Of a stretch of 64,000 nt of DNA, positions 11,841 through 25,200 are shown piece after piece (positions within the stretch are counted from its first letter, which is position 1; each line of letters begins with the position of its first letter). This DNA is from Gonocerus acuteangulatus. Lineage: Eukaryota > Arthropoda > Insecta > Hemiptera > Coreidae. Both the position numbers and the translations under genes were made by a program. The stretch is taken from contig OX328125.1 in assembly GCA_946811695.1 (NCBI GenBank), forward strand, positions 110,804,467 to 110,868,466, given 5' to 3'. Under the pieces are notes generated by a model that was given only the letters and a program-made list of their open reading frames with translations, had not been told where the DNA came from and did not search any database.

Positions 11841-12269
11841 ATTATTTCCGTTAAAAGGGAATAAATACATAAAAAGTCCGTCACGCAGGAGCTGCATAAC
11901 TAAGCACTTTCCTCAGAATTTGGGTAGTGTAGACTGCTTTCCAGAACAATTTGCTTAAAATATCCTACATAAATAAAATAAAAACGTGAATAGTTCTCAT
12001 TTTGTAATGAGTAACTGATCAATTATTAATTTGCATCCAGAGTTATGTTTACACATGGTACCTACTACACTACGTAATAAATACAAAAATCCTCATATTA
12101 TCGTATTTTGATCTAACGCAGGAACAGGATACAGTCACTCTAGTGGTAGAAAGCGCTCCTTGCGGCGGCTTTGTGAACCTACGTCTGCCGGCTTTTCTAT
12201 TAAAATATATTACAAATTAAACCCCCGCTTTCCGATTGACCGATTCAGCTCATTTTTACAACACATGAG

Positions 12270-12602
12270 CAGAGTTGGGCAAACGTTAGCGCGCGCTAAA
12301 AGCTGATACCTCTCCGCTAATTTAGCGAAACTGTAGAAAGCCAGCGCTAATAATTAGCGGTTAGCGGCGGCAGTGCGCTAACCGCTAATCTATTTATGAA
12401 ATATCGTAATTGCTAATAGCTTAAGCTATTACAACTTGTAACTTAGCTTAAGATATTAGCAATTACGATATTTCATAAATAGATTAGCGGTTAGCGCACT
12501 GCCACCGCTAACCGCTAATTATTAGCGCTGGCTTTCTACAGTTTCGCTAAATTAGCGGAGAGGTATCAGCTTTTAGCGCGCGCTAACGTTTGCCCAACTC
12601 TG
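12270..12602. mobile_element. foldback hAT-type MITE with 8-bp target duplication
   Basis: A 333-bp insertion that is almost a perfect palindrome, with arms of about 145 bp. Its ends are CAGAGTTGGGCAAACG and the complement CGTTTGCCCAACTCTG. It is flanked by direct copies of CACATGAG (12262-12269 and 12603-12610). An 8-bp duplication and CAG...CTG ends are typical of hAT elements. The homologous family-A copies near 34884 and 36842 lack the insertion. Non-coding. Confidence 0.93.
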
Positions 12603-13641
12603 CACATGAGTTACCCATGACGTATACAGCGTTTCGTTACAATACAGCAGAAATTACGACCGGTATGAGTATATTAGGAATTTGGGTCCGGAGTAAACCC
12701 CCCCCCTTCTAATGAACCGATTTAGTTTCTTTTTAAAACACATATTTACCTGTAGATTACCACTACGAATACCGAGTTTCGTCGAAATATACCAAAAATC
12801 ACGGCTGGTAGTGGCGAATTGGTATTGTGGGTCCGGAGTAAACCCCCCCTCCTAATGAACCGATTTCGTTTATTTTTACAACACATATTTACCTGTGGAT
12901 TAGCACTACGAATGCCGAGTTTCGTCGAAATATACCAAAAATCACGGTTGGTAGTGGCGAATTGATATTGTGGGTCCGGAGTAAACCCCCCCTTCTAATG
13001 AACCGATTTAGTTCATTTTTATATCTCACTTTTCTCTCTATATTAACACTACGAATACCAAGTTTCGTTGAAATATAACAAATATTACGGCTGACATAGT
13101 CAAATAAGTGTTTTGGGTTCGGGGTAAACCCCCCCTTCCGGTGGACCGACTTTGGTGGTTAACGAACTCGTTCAATCTTTTGCTAATTGAATGCTATATA
13201 CCAAGTTTCGTGACGAAAAAACAAAAACTCTGGCCGCTATCGTGTTAACAGACACATATATCAGTCTTGTTTGTGCCCTCATACTGTTCACCACGCCATT
13301 GTTTGCTCCGTTTTCCAGTTAGTTTTCTGTTGTAAAAAGTTAATAACTATTGCTGAATTTAATACCGATTTGTTGTTTAGAAAGTTCTGATTCTAGTGGT
13401 AGTAATAACTATTTCAATATACATCCAGTGATTTTAAAATCATCGTGCAAAGTTGTGGTGTTTTACTAGTTGAAGAAAGTTATAAGGTTATAAAGGCTTC
13501 AGTCCCTTGGTGGTGGGGAGGAGCGCCTGCGTACTACTCCCAAACGTCATATCACCTGACTCAGCACCCTTGAGTAAGGTTAAAGGTGGGTTATACTTTT
13601 TCTTTAATCACTCTAATACGCATTCATTCAATAATACAAGG

Positions 13642-14634
13642 ATGGTGGTCTGCTCAATCTGTAATTCTACAGTGCCTAGAGATGATAAAAGGATTCTCAG
13701 GTGTTCAAATACCTCCTGTAAAGCTGTTTATCACAGCAAGTGCTGTAATTATGAAGGGACAGATATAGTCAGTCTGAAAGCACTCAGCAAATCATGGGTG
13801 TGTATTAGTTGTGAAAAAACTGATAAAAATGTTTCGGCCTCCGAGGGTACTGACGTGCATTTAAAATCCCTTTCACAATCGTTAACGCATGAAAACTTGG
13901 AGTTGCAAAGCCTTAGAGATATTATAATATCTATGGCAACAGAATTCAGGGAATTCAAAGCTAATTTCCCATCTTCTGAGACATTCAAATCCATGCAAGA
14001 CACGATGGATAAACAAACCGATTTAACGTTCGCCCACCTCGAACAAATAAAAAAAATGGAGAGCTTGATAGAAGCCCAAAGCCAAAAAATCCAAGAACTA
14101 TCCCTAGACAATTTTTGTCTTAAAAAAAAGATAAAATCCCTGGAAGAAAGAGTTAAGGATGCCGAACAGAATCATCTGAGGAACTCAGTAGAAATCAGGG
14201 GAATTCCTTCAAAACCTGGTGAAATGCTCCCGGCTGTGGTACAGAATGTTTGTGCTGGCCTCGGTCTCAAGATAGTCCCCGAAGACCTGGACCATGTATT
14301 TAGACTCAGATCGAGACAAGAAGAAACACCAGGCCCAATCATAGCCCGATTTGTCCGCCAATCCCTGACTGAGGAGGTTATCCGCCTGAGAAAAGTAAAG
14401 AGAGACTTTTCTACCCGACACTTAGGTTCGACGGACATCGACTCCAACAGAATCTACATCGGCGAAGCGATGACTCCTACAAATAAACACCTTTATTGGT
14501 TGGCCAGACAGAAGAAATCTGCAGACAAGATCAAGTACCTCTGGTTTAGCGGTGGTCGAGTCAAGTGCCGTCGAAGTGATGGTCATCCGGTTGTTATTGT
14601 TAACAGTTCCGAAGATCTTGATGTATTTCCTTGA
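13642..14634 (+). CDS. LINE ORF1: PHD finger, coiled coil, FP25K-like C-terminus
   Basis: A 330-residue frame from the ATG at 13642; upstream codons are open but lack an ATG and belong to the leader. Residues 4-57 form a C4HC3 PHD-type zinc finger: C4-x2-C7, C21, C26, H31-x2-C34, C54-x2-C57. From about residue 90 to 180 there is a heptad-rich coiled coil (MDKQTDLTFAHLEQIKKMES onward), as in trimeric LINE ORF1 proteins. The C-terminus, from VEIRGIP to DLDVF, matches the pattern of insect LINE ORF1 proteins that share a domain with baculovirus FP25K-type proteins. The expected role is binding LINE RNA in the ribonucleoprotein. The frame is uninterrupted, unlike ORF2 downstream, so this is the best-preserved protein in the window. 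Confidence 0.85.
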   Translation: MVVCSICNSTVPRDDKRILRCSNTSCKAVYHSKCCNYEGTDIVSLKALSKSWVCISCEKTDKNVSASEGTDVHLKSLSQSLTHENLELQSLRDIIISMATEFREFKANFPSSETFKSMQDTMDKQTDLTFAHLEQIKKMESLIEAQSQKIQELSLDNFCLKKKIKSLEERVKDAEQNHLRNSVEIRGIPSKPGEMLPAVVQNVCAGLGLKIVPEDLDHVFRLRSRQEETPGPIIARFVRQSLTEEVIRLRKVKRDFSTRHLGSTDIDSNRIYIGEAMTPTNKHLYWLARQKKSADKIKYLWFSGGRVKCRRSDGHPVVIVNSSEDLDVFP

Positions 14635-15015
14635 CGCAGTTTTATCAGTCTCCTCATCTCTTCCCCTAACAGAGCCTTTTATTTTCTTTTATTTTTCATT
14701 AAAACAAATTTAATATTTATATTTTTATTAAGGACTTTTATATGCTATATAATTAGAAATTATATTTATTCATCTGCCAGAGGTAATTTTCACTTAGTAT
14801 CCAGATATTTTTGTTACTTATTTTATACTGGTCAGTATTATTATTTTGATTTTAATTATTGCTATTTTGGTAAATATTTAGTTTTTGGTTTTTATAATTA
14901 TTCGAATGTAATTAGTATTTGTATATTGTATGTTCCATCCACTTCCTTTTTTTTCTTCCATCAGTTCCACACCCAACAACTTCTTCCTGAGTTTATTTTT
15001 CCATAAATCCCCGTC

Positions 15016-17848
15016 ATGACTAATGTCCTGATATCCTGTCACGTTAACGCCCAATCCCTTCTTGCACACTATGATGAATTCCTCCTGTATTTTAACGAAA
15101 ATTTTCATCATATTATAGCTGTTACGGAAACCTGGCTCAAACCTTTTATCCCTTCCTCTCGAGTTTCCCTTCCCAACTATACCCTCTTACGTCATGACAG
15201 AGAAGACAGAACAGGAGGAGGTGTCGGCCTCTTTGTTCATGATAGTTTAAAGTCTAAAATCCTTTTTCATTCCCCTCCGTCTGATCTTCCTCACCTTGAG
15301 TATATTTTTGCCGAGATATCAACGTCTTCTTCACCTCTCCTCTTTTCCGTTGTATATCGTCCTCCCCGTGTGCCATATGACCAATCTTTTGAAACCTTCC
15401 TTTATCAGTTAGTCCCCTGTTATTCCCATGTAATTCTTGCTGGTGACTTCAATACCAATCTTCTTGTCGAATCCCCTGACGTTACCTACCTTTCTGAACT
15501 ATTCTTTTCACTTAATCTTTTTGTGGTTCCCTATTCACCTACCCATCACTCCCAGTCCTCTGATACCTGGCCTGATCTCTTTATCCTGGACTCCCAGGAT
15601 AAACTCCTCGCCTCATCTCAACACCCTGTGCCCTTCCTTTCTTCTCACGATCTTATTCAAATAACTTTTGATTTACCTATCCCTACTATCACAAACAAAT
15701 TCTTTACGTTTCGTAACCTTAATTCTCTGTCCTTTGAACAATTAGAACCTGATTTAGAAAACTTTCCTTACGATTCCATTTATTTCTCTGACTCCATAGA
15801 TGACATGGTTAACTCCTTAACTCATCACCTCCACTCCCTTTTAGATTCCCATGCTCCTCTTCAAACCCGCCGGTTCAACCGTCCTCCTGCTCCCTGGCTT
15901 ACACCCGAGCTCAAATCATTAATAAAAAGAAGAGAAGCAGCGAGAAGAAAATTTAGACGGACCCGTCTTCCTCAAGATTACTCCTCCTACAAATACTTGC
16001 GTAACCTCACCCAATCCTCCATCCGTCGAGCTAAGTCCCTCTACGTCCACCAATCCCTATCCAATACTCCTGACTCTAAAACAAAATGGTCAATCCTTCG
16101 TAAACTTTCCCTTTGCAAAACTAACCGTCCTTGCTCTATCTCATTATCCCCTGATGTTCTTAATGCTCACTTTGTATCTTCTCCCTCAGTCCTATCCAGT
16201 CCTCCTATACCTTCCACACTACCTTTTAATTCCAACAACTTCTACTTCTCCTATATTACCCCAGAAGATCTTCTAACCGCGGTCCTTCAATCCCGAACCA
16301 ATGACTACGGTCCAGACTCTGTTCCCGTTAAACTGATTAAGGCCTGCTTACCCGCAATCCTTCCTATCCTTCTTCACATATACAACTATTCCCTTCAAAA
16401 CTCGACTTTTCCTTCTCAATGGAAAACAGCGTTGGTTCGCCCTCTTAACACCCCTATATCAAACCCCTGCCTATATATATATATATATATCAAACCCCTG
16501 CTCTCCGAAGGATTTCCGTCCTATCTCCCTTCTATCCAATCTTTCCAAACCTTTAGAGCGCCTGGTCCAATCTCAAGTATCCAACCACCTTGAACAAAAT
16601 AATCTCCTTAACCCTCTCCAGTCTGGCTTCCGTCCGTCATACTCCACTCAATCAGCGCTCATAAAAATCACCCATGACATTCAAACTGCCATAGATAACC
16701 AACAGCTCACTATTCTAGTTCTCCTAGATTTTTCAAAGGCATTTGATACCGTAGACCATCAAATCCTCCTCACCAAACTCCAATCTCTTTCCTTTTCCAA
16801 CAGTGCCATTAGCTGGTTCCAATCCTTTCTATCCAATCGATCCCAATACGTGGTCATCCCCGTCAGCAATCCTTCTAGCCCTCTTCCTCTTTCCCGTGGT
16901 GTACCGCAGGGCTCCTCGTTATCCCCAACTCTATTTTCTGTTTACATCAATGATCTTCCTCTTTCCATAGTTCATTCCAAGTTTCATCTTTACGCTGACG
17001 ATACCCAAATCTACCTATCCTTTAAGCCCTCTTTGCTACGAGATGCTGTAGACAAGCTGCAAGTAGATCTTAACAACATCAATGCTTGGGCTGCAGCTAA
17101 TAAGCTTTCCCTGAATCCAGACAAATCCAAAGCCATTGTTATAGGCTCCCAATCCCTCATAAGTTCTACTTCCCCTTTTCCAGCCCTTTACCTTAACAGC
17201 ATCCCTATAAAATATTGTAAATCAGTTAAAAATCTTGGGATCATATTTGATCAGAACCTTTCCTGGAAAAATCATATTTCCCAAATTTCCCGTCGGTCCA
17301 TATTTATCCTGAGACAGCTCAACCTCTCCCGCCATCTCCTGCCAACAAAGACCCGTCAACTCCTCGTAACTTCCCTATTATTCCCCCAGTTTGACTATGG
17401 TTGTTTGGTGTACGGTGGACTTTCTGGCGATCTCGAGGCAAAACTCAAACGCCTCATGAACTGTTTCATTCGTTTTATCCTCGGGATCCCCAGAGACTCC
17501 CACATATCACATTTCTACCAGGAGCTAAATTGGCTATTCCCTCTTTATCGTCGTCAGTACTTCCTCGGCTCAGTCCTTTACCAAGTAATTCAATCCCGTA
17601 GACCTTCTTATATTTTTCAACTTCTTAAATTTAAATCCTCGGTTCACTCCCGTAACACCCGATCTCGTCCTTCCGATCTTTATATTCCTTCCCACCGAAC
17701 AGCAATATTCGAAAAATCATTCGTCACCCGTGCCACCTCACTATGGAATTCCTTACCTCTGTCTGTCCGCCATTCTACCAACCTTGAAACCTTTAAATCC
17801 CGACTCTTCCACCACCTTCTATCCCTCCAAGTTTTACCCAACCCCTAG
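15016..17848 (+). pseudogene. LINE ORF2: endonuclease and reverse transcriptase, frameshifted
   Basis: From the ATG at 15016 the first frame gives an APE-type endonuclease: N11 (HVNAQSL), E38 (VTETWL), GGGVGLFV, SVVYRPP, LAGDFN (D144, N146) and SSHDLI near residue 209, where the usual Asp before the His is replaced by Ser. The frame reaches the RT region and is then knocked into the +1 frame by a (TA)n insertion at about 16470-16490. In the second frame, from about 16500, RT motifs continue in order: SPKDFRPISLL, LQSGFRPSYST, LDFSKAFDTVDH (motif A), RGVPQGSSLSPTLFSVYIND (motif B), YADDTQIY (motif C, catalytic DD) and the thumb region to a stop at 17846-17848. Apart from this shift I saw no stop, so the copy is young. 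It would target-prime reverse transcription of LINE RNA if intact. Confidence 0.9.
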
Positions 17849-18132
<284 letters not shown>

Positions 18133-18224
18133 GGGTAGGATCGATAAAGATTTGAAGAAATTTTTCAAAAATTCCTTCATGAGTCCAACCTCAATAGCTA
18201 CTTTCCTTCGGAGGAAAGTGCTAA

Positions 18225-19011
18225 AAAACACTGACTCATGGCTATCTCATGCAAAAGACAGACAGACCAAGATTCAGACATTGAAACGAGGACCTTACTG
18301 TGAAACACATACTGATAGACTGTAGACTGAGAGACAACTTGGAAATACCACACGACTTACTAGACTTATTATCACTAGGTACCCCTTACATCTACACAAT
18401 ACTCAAACAATTAAATAAAAAACATATTGTCTGATATTTAATGAACTATATAAAACTTTACGTAACTTTATATAATTACGTTTTAATTAATGCCGGATAT
18501 AAGAAATCCTACTTCAAAATACCACTTTGAGAAAGCATAGATTGGAAAATAAAATTAGATTTGAAGACCCATAACCTGGCATTATTTTATAGAACTCTCA
18601 GTAACACACTAAAGATATTCTCTTTCATTTCTACATAAGATTCTATAGAGACACATGAACATTTTGTTTTTGTTTATATTCATCTAAGGTATAAAAAATA
18701 TTAAATTACAGTGTTAATATAGTTAACTAAAACATTTTTGATATAAAATAACATACAAAGGTAAACAGATTAAGGACAAAAACAATATATCGAATTGGAT
18801 TTTCAAATAAAATAATCTAACATTAAGGAAAAACAAATTAATTGAAAATAAAGCAATGCACTGACCTGCGGAAAACAATAACCATGAAGCTGTTTGTCAG
18901 GAAGTTTTTAAAAAATTACATATGATACTCACCAGTCTGTGGATAACATAACAAGGATTTATTGGCCTCCATACCTGTTGGAGATAAAATTGTATTAATT
19001 ATTATTATATC

Positions 19012-19068
<57 letters not shown>

Positions 19069-19224
19069 AAGTAGGTGGGTCATTCCATGCCAAATCAACA
19101 CACTTTTTTACCTCACCCTTTCAGATATTAATGAAAATTGGTACACCCAAAGTAGGCGTTGGGACAAATAGAAATACCAAATTTCAAATTTTTATCTAAA
19201 ACGGTTTTCAAAATACGGCCATGT
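18225..19224. other. AT-rich spacer with (TA)n tract
   Basis: No gene seen. A (TA)n tract lies at about 19014-19063, followed by GGGTCATTCCATGCCAAATC, a type of sequence that looks like a dispersed repeat end. Confidence 0.5.
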
Positions 19225-20618
19225 AACTAGTGCCTTGATTATATAATAGTACATAAGTATAGTCTATGACTCTAACTAGTGCCTTGGTTATATAATAGTA
19301 CATAAGTATAGTCTATGACTCTAACTAGTGCCTTGATTATATAATAGTACATAAGTATAGTCTATGACTCTAACTAGTGCCTTGATTATATAATAGTACA
19401 TAAGTATAGTCTATGACTCTAACTAGTGCCTTGGTTATATAATAGTACATAAGTATAGTCTATGACTCTAACTAGTGCCTTGATTATATAATAGTACATA
19501 AGTATAGTCTATGACTCTAACTAGAGCCTTGGTTATATAATAGTACATAAGTATAGTCTATGACTCTAACTAGTGCCTTGATTATATAATAGTACATAAG
19601 TATAGTCTATGACTCTAACTAGTGCCTTGATTAAATAATAGTACATAAGTATAGTCTATGAATCTAACTAGAGCCTTGGTTATATAATAGTACATAAGTA
19701 TAGTCTATGGCTCTAACTAGTGCCTTGATTATATAATAGTACATAAGTATAGTCTATGACTCTAACTAGTGCCTTGATTATATAATAGTACATAAGTATA
19801 GCCTATGACTCTAACTAGTGCCTTGGTTATATAATAGTACATAAGTATAGCCTATGACTCTAACTAGTGCCTTGGTTATATAATAGTACATAAGTATAGT
19901 CTATGACTCTAACTAGTGCCTTGATTATATAATAGTACATAAGTATAGTCTATGACTCTAACTAGTGCCTTGATTAAATAATAGTACATAAGTATAGTCT
20001 ATGAATCTAACTAGAGCCTTGGTTATATAATAGTACATAAGTATAGTCTATGGCTCTAACTAGTGCCTTGATTATATAATAGTACATAAGTATAGTCTAT
20101 GACTCTAACTAGTGCCTTGATTATATAATAGTACATAAGTATAGCCTATGACTCTAACTAGTGCCTTGGTTATATAATAGTACATAAGTATAGTCTATGA
20201 CTCTAACTAGTGCCTTGATTATATAATAGTACATAAGTATAGTCTATGACTCTAACTAGTGCCTTGGTTATATAATAGTACATAAGTATAGTCTATGACT
20301 CTAACTAGTGCCTTGATTATATAATAGTACATAAGTATAGTCTATGACTCTAACTAGTGCCTTGGTTATATAATAGTACATAAGTATAGTCTATGACTCT
20401 AACTAGTGCCTTGATTATATAATAGTACATAAGTATAGTCTATGACTCTAACTAGTGCCTTGTTTATATAATAGTACATAAGTATAGTCTATGACTCTAA
20501 CTAGTGCCTTGGTTATATAATAGTACATAAGTATAGTCTATGACTCTAACTAGTGCCTTGATTATATAATAGTACATAAGTATAGTCTATGACTCTAACT
20601 AGTGCCTTGGTTATATAA
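19225..20618. repeat. 49-bp satellite, about 28 units
   Basis: The unit ACTAGTGCCTTG..TTATATAATAG.. repeats every 49 bp with no length change. Recurrent variants are CCTTGATT/CCTTGGTT, CTAGTG/CTAGAG, TAGTCTATG/TAGCCTATG, and GACTC/GGCTC/AATC. A distinctive variant pair (AATCTAACTAGAGCC then TATGGCTCT) occurs at 19661 and again at 20004, exactly 343 bp (7 units) later. Each unit contains the small hairpin AGTC-TAT-GACT. Confidence 0.97.
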
Positions 20619-20783
20619 TGGACAAAAACAAAGACGAAGATGAAGTAAAAGTTTCCTTCCTTCATCCCAAAGGACCTTCTCCATCATTCAGCTACTGAAG
20701 AAGACTAGATATATTACATTCGTCTGTGGCAGAAGGTCAATTTTATAAAAACACACTTACTTTCTTCTGTACTATTTTATTAG

Positions 20784-20826
20784 GCTCTACATGTTTCACG
20801 TCGCTGTGACGCCTCTTCAGGAGCAC
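20784..20826 (-). ncRNA. hammerhead ribozyme motif, intact core
   Basis: On the minus strand: stem I GUGCUC, core CUGAAGA, one G, stem II GCGUC-ACAGC-GACGU, GAAAC, AUGUA, then GAGC pairing with GCUC. Stem III is ACAUGU, self-complementary. All invariant core bases are present, with one extra G between CUGAAGA and stem II. Confidence 0.75.
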
Positions 20827-21101
20827 TTAATCTAAATAAAATAAAATATGGTTACAGCCTATTAATAGGTTACAGCCTACATGTAGAGCGTAATAGAATA
20901 TGGTTACAGCCTATCCATTAGAGAACCTTCCGCAGGTAGGGCCACGTCTGGACTGATAAGATTAATCATGTCTACTGGGTATCAGCTGTTTAAAATCGAT
21001 AGTTTTAGGGTAAATGTCGATTTTCAAAAAGAAGTTTTTGTCATTTTATAAAATTTTTAAGTCGTCTTGTTTATTAAATTAAAAAATATTTTATCCAGGT
21101 A

Positions 21102-22280
21102 TTAATATCTGTTTTTTTTGTTGACGGCCTTTTTCCTATTTTTAATTATGTGTATATTTTCCTTAATTTTCCTTTTTATGGGGTTTTTCTCTTTATCTAA
21201 TATCTTTACCATGTCAAAATTAAATGTGTGGCTATATTGTATCGCATGATCCACCAATGCAGTCTTGTTGTCTTTCTCATCAAGGTTTTTGGCATGTTGT
21301 TTGATTCTCTTTTTTAAAAGTTGTCCCGATTCTCCTACATACACCTTATCACACATTGCACAATCAATTTGATATTCGTTATATTTGGTTTCCCTTTCTT
21401 TTAAATCATCTTTAATTCGGCTGTAGCTTTTTACGATTTGGTCGTGATACATCCAGGAGATTCTTCCTTGGTCTTTACATTTTTGTTTTATCTCATTGGC
21501 AAGTATGGGATTATAACGAAAGGTAATATAATTAACCAGCTCTAAAGTTTTCATATCTTTACTGTCATTATCCAATTTCTGTTTATAAATATGTTCATTG
21601 TGTATGAGTTTATCTGCTACAACTCTGTTTGTATTTAAAATGTTTGTTTTCCTATCGTCAAAAAAATCATAAATTTTACTTTGTATTAATTTTCTTCTTT
21701 TTTCTTGGTTGCCTTTTATGTCGTCTATTGTTTGTGTATCCTGAAGTTTACGTTTCAGAGTATGATTGGTGTTGTCTGTCAGTTTTGGTTCTGTTAATTT
21801 AACTCTTTTGCTCCTATTAGAATTGTCAGTACCTATATGTTCAGTGTCATCCCTTTTCCGTTTACTATCAGATTCTTCATAAAAATAGTCGTCCGTAAAA
21901 TCAAAAACATTCAAGTCAAAATTGATTAAATTAAATTTTTTTTCACGTCCAATTTCCTTTTGTAAAAAAACATTTCTTTCAGCTCTTTTAATTTCTTTAT
22001 TTATAATTTCCTCAGGGTAATTATTATCTCTAAATATAGTTCTGAGTTTATTTGTTATTTCATTTAAATATTTTGGTGATGTTCGCAGAAGCGCCGTCAG
22101 TGTCCTATTATAAAGCAAATTCTTTTTAAAATTTAAAGGGTGACTAGAATAAAAATTTATCATACGACCGGAAAATGTATTTTTAGTCTGCCATTTAAAC
22201 TCAAGTCTATTGTCATTAGTTCGAATTATTTCCATATCTAAAAACATAATTTTTTTTTTTTTTTTTTCAATTTCATAATA
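21102..22280 (-). pseudogene. Penelope RT/GIY-YIG protein, 5'-truncated copy
   Basis: Open on minus from about 22280 to the stop at 21102 (about 390 residues of element sequence; the open frame extends to 22361 through antisense of the plus copy). It starts just after the RT YVDD block (MFLDMEIIRTNDNRLEFKWQ), continues through the RT thumb (FYSSHPLNFKKNLLYNRTLT) and a basic linker with NLS-like clusters (KRKRDD, SKRVKL, EKRRKL). It ends with the GIY-YIG endonuclease: CAMCDKVYVGESGQLLKKRIKQH, including the two-cysteine motif, the YVG tyrosine and the conserved Arg. The endonuclease is uninterrupted here while the plus copy is broken. Without palm motifs A-C it cannot reverse-transcribe. Confidence 0.9.
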
Positions 22281-22291
22281 TAGAATACTCC

Positions 22292-25200
22292 ATGGCAAAT
22301 CTGCGGAGTGACGAACGAAACTATCTCGAGATTGTTGCAATGAATGTTGACACCGACGCAATGAAAAAGTGCATCGAGTTACAGCGGATTCTGAAGGAAA
22401 AGATCATATCTACGGAACGAATCGAATTTCTGAAAATGTGCAAGATGAACCATGTATTTCCCACATTTATTGAAAATAGAACTAAAAAATTTTACTGTAT
22501 CTTTGACCATCGTTCCTGTAAGTACAACAATTTTTTAAATAGTTTGTCATCTTTCAAATATAAATTATTGAATTTAGAATTCAGTAGGAATTATCAACTT
22601 CTACATAATTTAACAATTAGAGAAAATGGATGTAAGAACCTTCTGCGGGATAAATGTTTTGAGCCGAAAATTTCACAAGTAATTGACACATATTTAAAAT
22701 TATATTCTTCTAGAATACAAAAATACTTTAAAAACATTTATTTGAAGAAAATCCAAAGCTGTTGCGGAAAGAAAAACTCCCCTATGACTTTTAACAAGGA
22801 ATGGGCTATAAATTTGACGAATGTAGATATTCCAGAATAAGTATTACAATTTTTATCATTAAGTGACAATTTTAATATTTTTAAGCCTATTGATGATCAT
22901 ATGGTAAATAATTATATAGTCGAGGTTGAGTATATGCTGAACAAAACCGAGATTAATTTAGAAACGAAAACCAAAATTAGAACATCATTTTTCCATAGTT
23001 TAAACAAGAACAAGAGAAATGTAAATTACAGTAAAATCCCAGAACATATTAATATATCTGTTGCAGAAAAATTGAGAAAGGCAGAGTATAAAACCAAGAA
23101 ATTTCTAAAAGATAATCCTGAATTATTGGTAATAAGAGCTGATAAAACTAGTAAAGCAGTCATAATAACTAAAGATGATTACAACAAGAAAATGAATGAC
23201 ATAGTTAATGATTCGAATAATTTTAAACAAATCGACTATGATCCCACCAATGGACTGACAAATAGAATAATAAAATTTATGGACAAATTGGTTAAAATGA
23301 ATTTCATTGAAAAGAATGATCGTTTAAAATATATACACTATAATAGTAATATTCCTCTGATTTATGGCTTGATAAAATTACACAAGGAAGGGGAACCACT
23401 GAGGCCAATAGTCGGCGCAACAGAATCCCCTACACACAAATTATCTAAATCATTCAACATGGAATTAAAACATTTTGTTAATAATAATCCATTTGACGTA
23501 AAAAATGCTATAGATTTAAAACATAAATTAGAAAAGATGACAGTAATCTCTGGTTATAAGTTGGTTTCCTTCGATGTTGTTAATATGTTCCCAAATATTC
23601 CGGTGGACTTGGCTATCAAACTTATTGGCAAAAATTGGGATAAAATTGTAGAACTAACTAAAATAAAAGACAAAAATCTGTTTATAGATGGTGTTAAATT
23701 ATGTACAAAGGATGGCTATTTCAAGTTTAACAATAGAATTTATAAACAAAAATTTGGAGTACAAATGGGCAACCACTTATCTGTTTCTATTAGTGGAATT
23801 GTAATGAACCACATATTAGAAGAAATCATAAATGACTGTAACATTCATATCCAATTTCTTTATAAATATGTGGATGATTTATTAATTTGTGTACATGAAA
23901 ACGATATAGACAGACTCTTCCAGTTTTTTAATAATAAGACGAATTTAGGGTTCACTTTAGAAATTGAAAATGAAAAAAAAAAAAATATGTTTTTAGATAT
24001 GGAAATAATTCGAACTAATGACAATAGATTTGAGTGTAAATGGCAGACTAAAAATACATTTTCCAGTCGTATGATAAATTTTTATTCTAGTCACCCTTTA
24101 AATTTTAAAAAGAATTTTCTTTATAATAGGACACTGACGGCGCTTCTGCGAACATCACCAAAATATTTAAATGAAATAACAAATAAACTCAGAACTATAT
24201 CTAGAGATAATAATTACCCTGAGGAAATTATAAATAAAGAAATTAAAAGAGCTGAAAGAAATGTTTTTTACAAAAGGAAATTGGATGTGAAAAAAAAAAA
24301 AAAAATTCAATTTTGACTTGAATGTTTTTAATTTTACGGACGACTATTTTTATGAAGAATCTGATAGTAAACAGAAAAGGGATGACACTGAACATATAGG
24401 TACTGACAATTCTAATAGGAGCAAAAGAGTTAAATTAACAGAACCAAAACTGACAGACAACACCAATCATACTCTGAAACGTAAACTTCAGGATACACAA
24501 ACAATAGACGACATAAAAAGCAACCAAGTAAAAAGAAGAAAATTAATACAAAATAAAATTTATGATTTTTTTGACGATAGGAAAACAAACATTTTAAATA
24601 CAAACAGAGTTGTAGCAGATAAACTCATACACAATGAACATATTTATAAACAGAAATTGGATAATGACAGTAAAGATATGAAAACTTTAGAGCTGGTTAA
24701 TTATATTACCTTTCGTTATAATCCAATATTTGCCAATGAGATAAAACATAAATGTAAAGACCTAGGAAGAATCTCCTGGATATATCACGACAAAATCGTA
24801 AAAAGCTACAGCGGAATTATTTTTTTTTTTTATAATTTATTTATGAGCACCCCGCATTGACAGCGTTTCGCCCAGGTACACATATAAAATAAAAATACAT
24901 AACAACAACAAAATAGTTACAATATTACATAATTACAAATCCAATTACATTAATGTGTGTTTTAATCTAAATATACAATTAACTTTGTGAATAACATACA
25001 GCTAAAAGTAAAATTAACTAGTAAAAAACAATACATTTTTAAGAAAAACTTATAATTATAAAGGAAACGAAGAAAATAGTTCCTATGTACAATATGACTA
25101 TATATAATCGCAACAGTTTCTATTTACAATATAGGTTCTATGCATAATATGACAACATACATAAGAACAATAGCCCCATGTACAATCAATAGGAAGGATC

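Noticed and set aside
13749..14447. Open frames antisense to the LINE ORF1
   Set aside because: Shadows of the coding strand with no domain.
15225..15645. Loss of endonuclease function from the SSHDLI motif
   Set aside because: Several arthropod LINE families have a non-Asp residue before the His in this motif, so the change alone does not prove inactivity.
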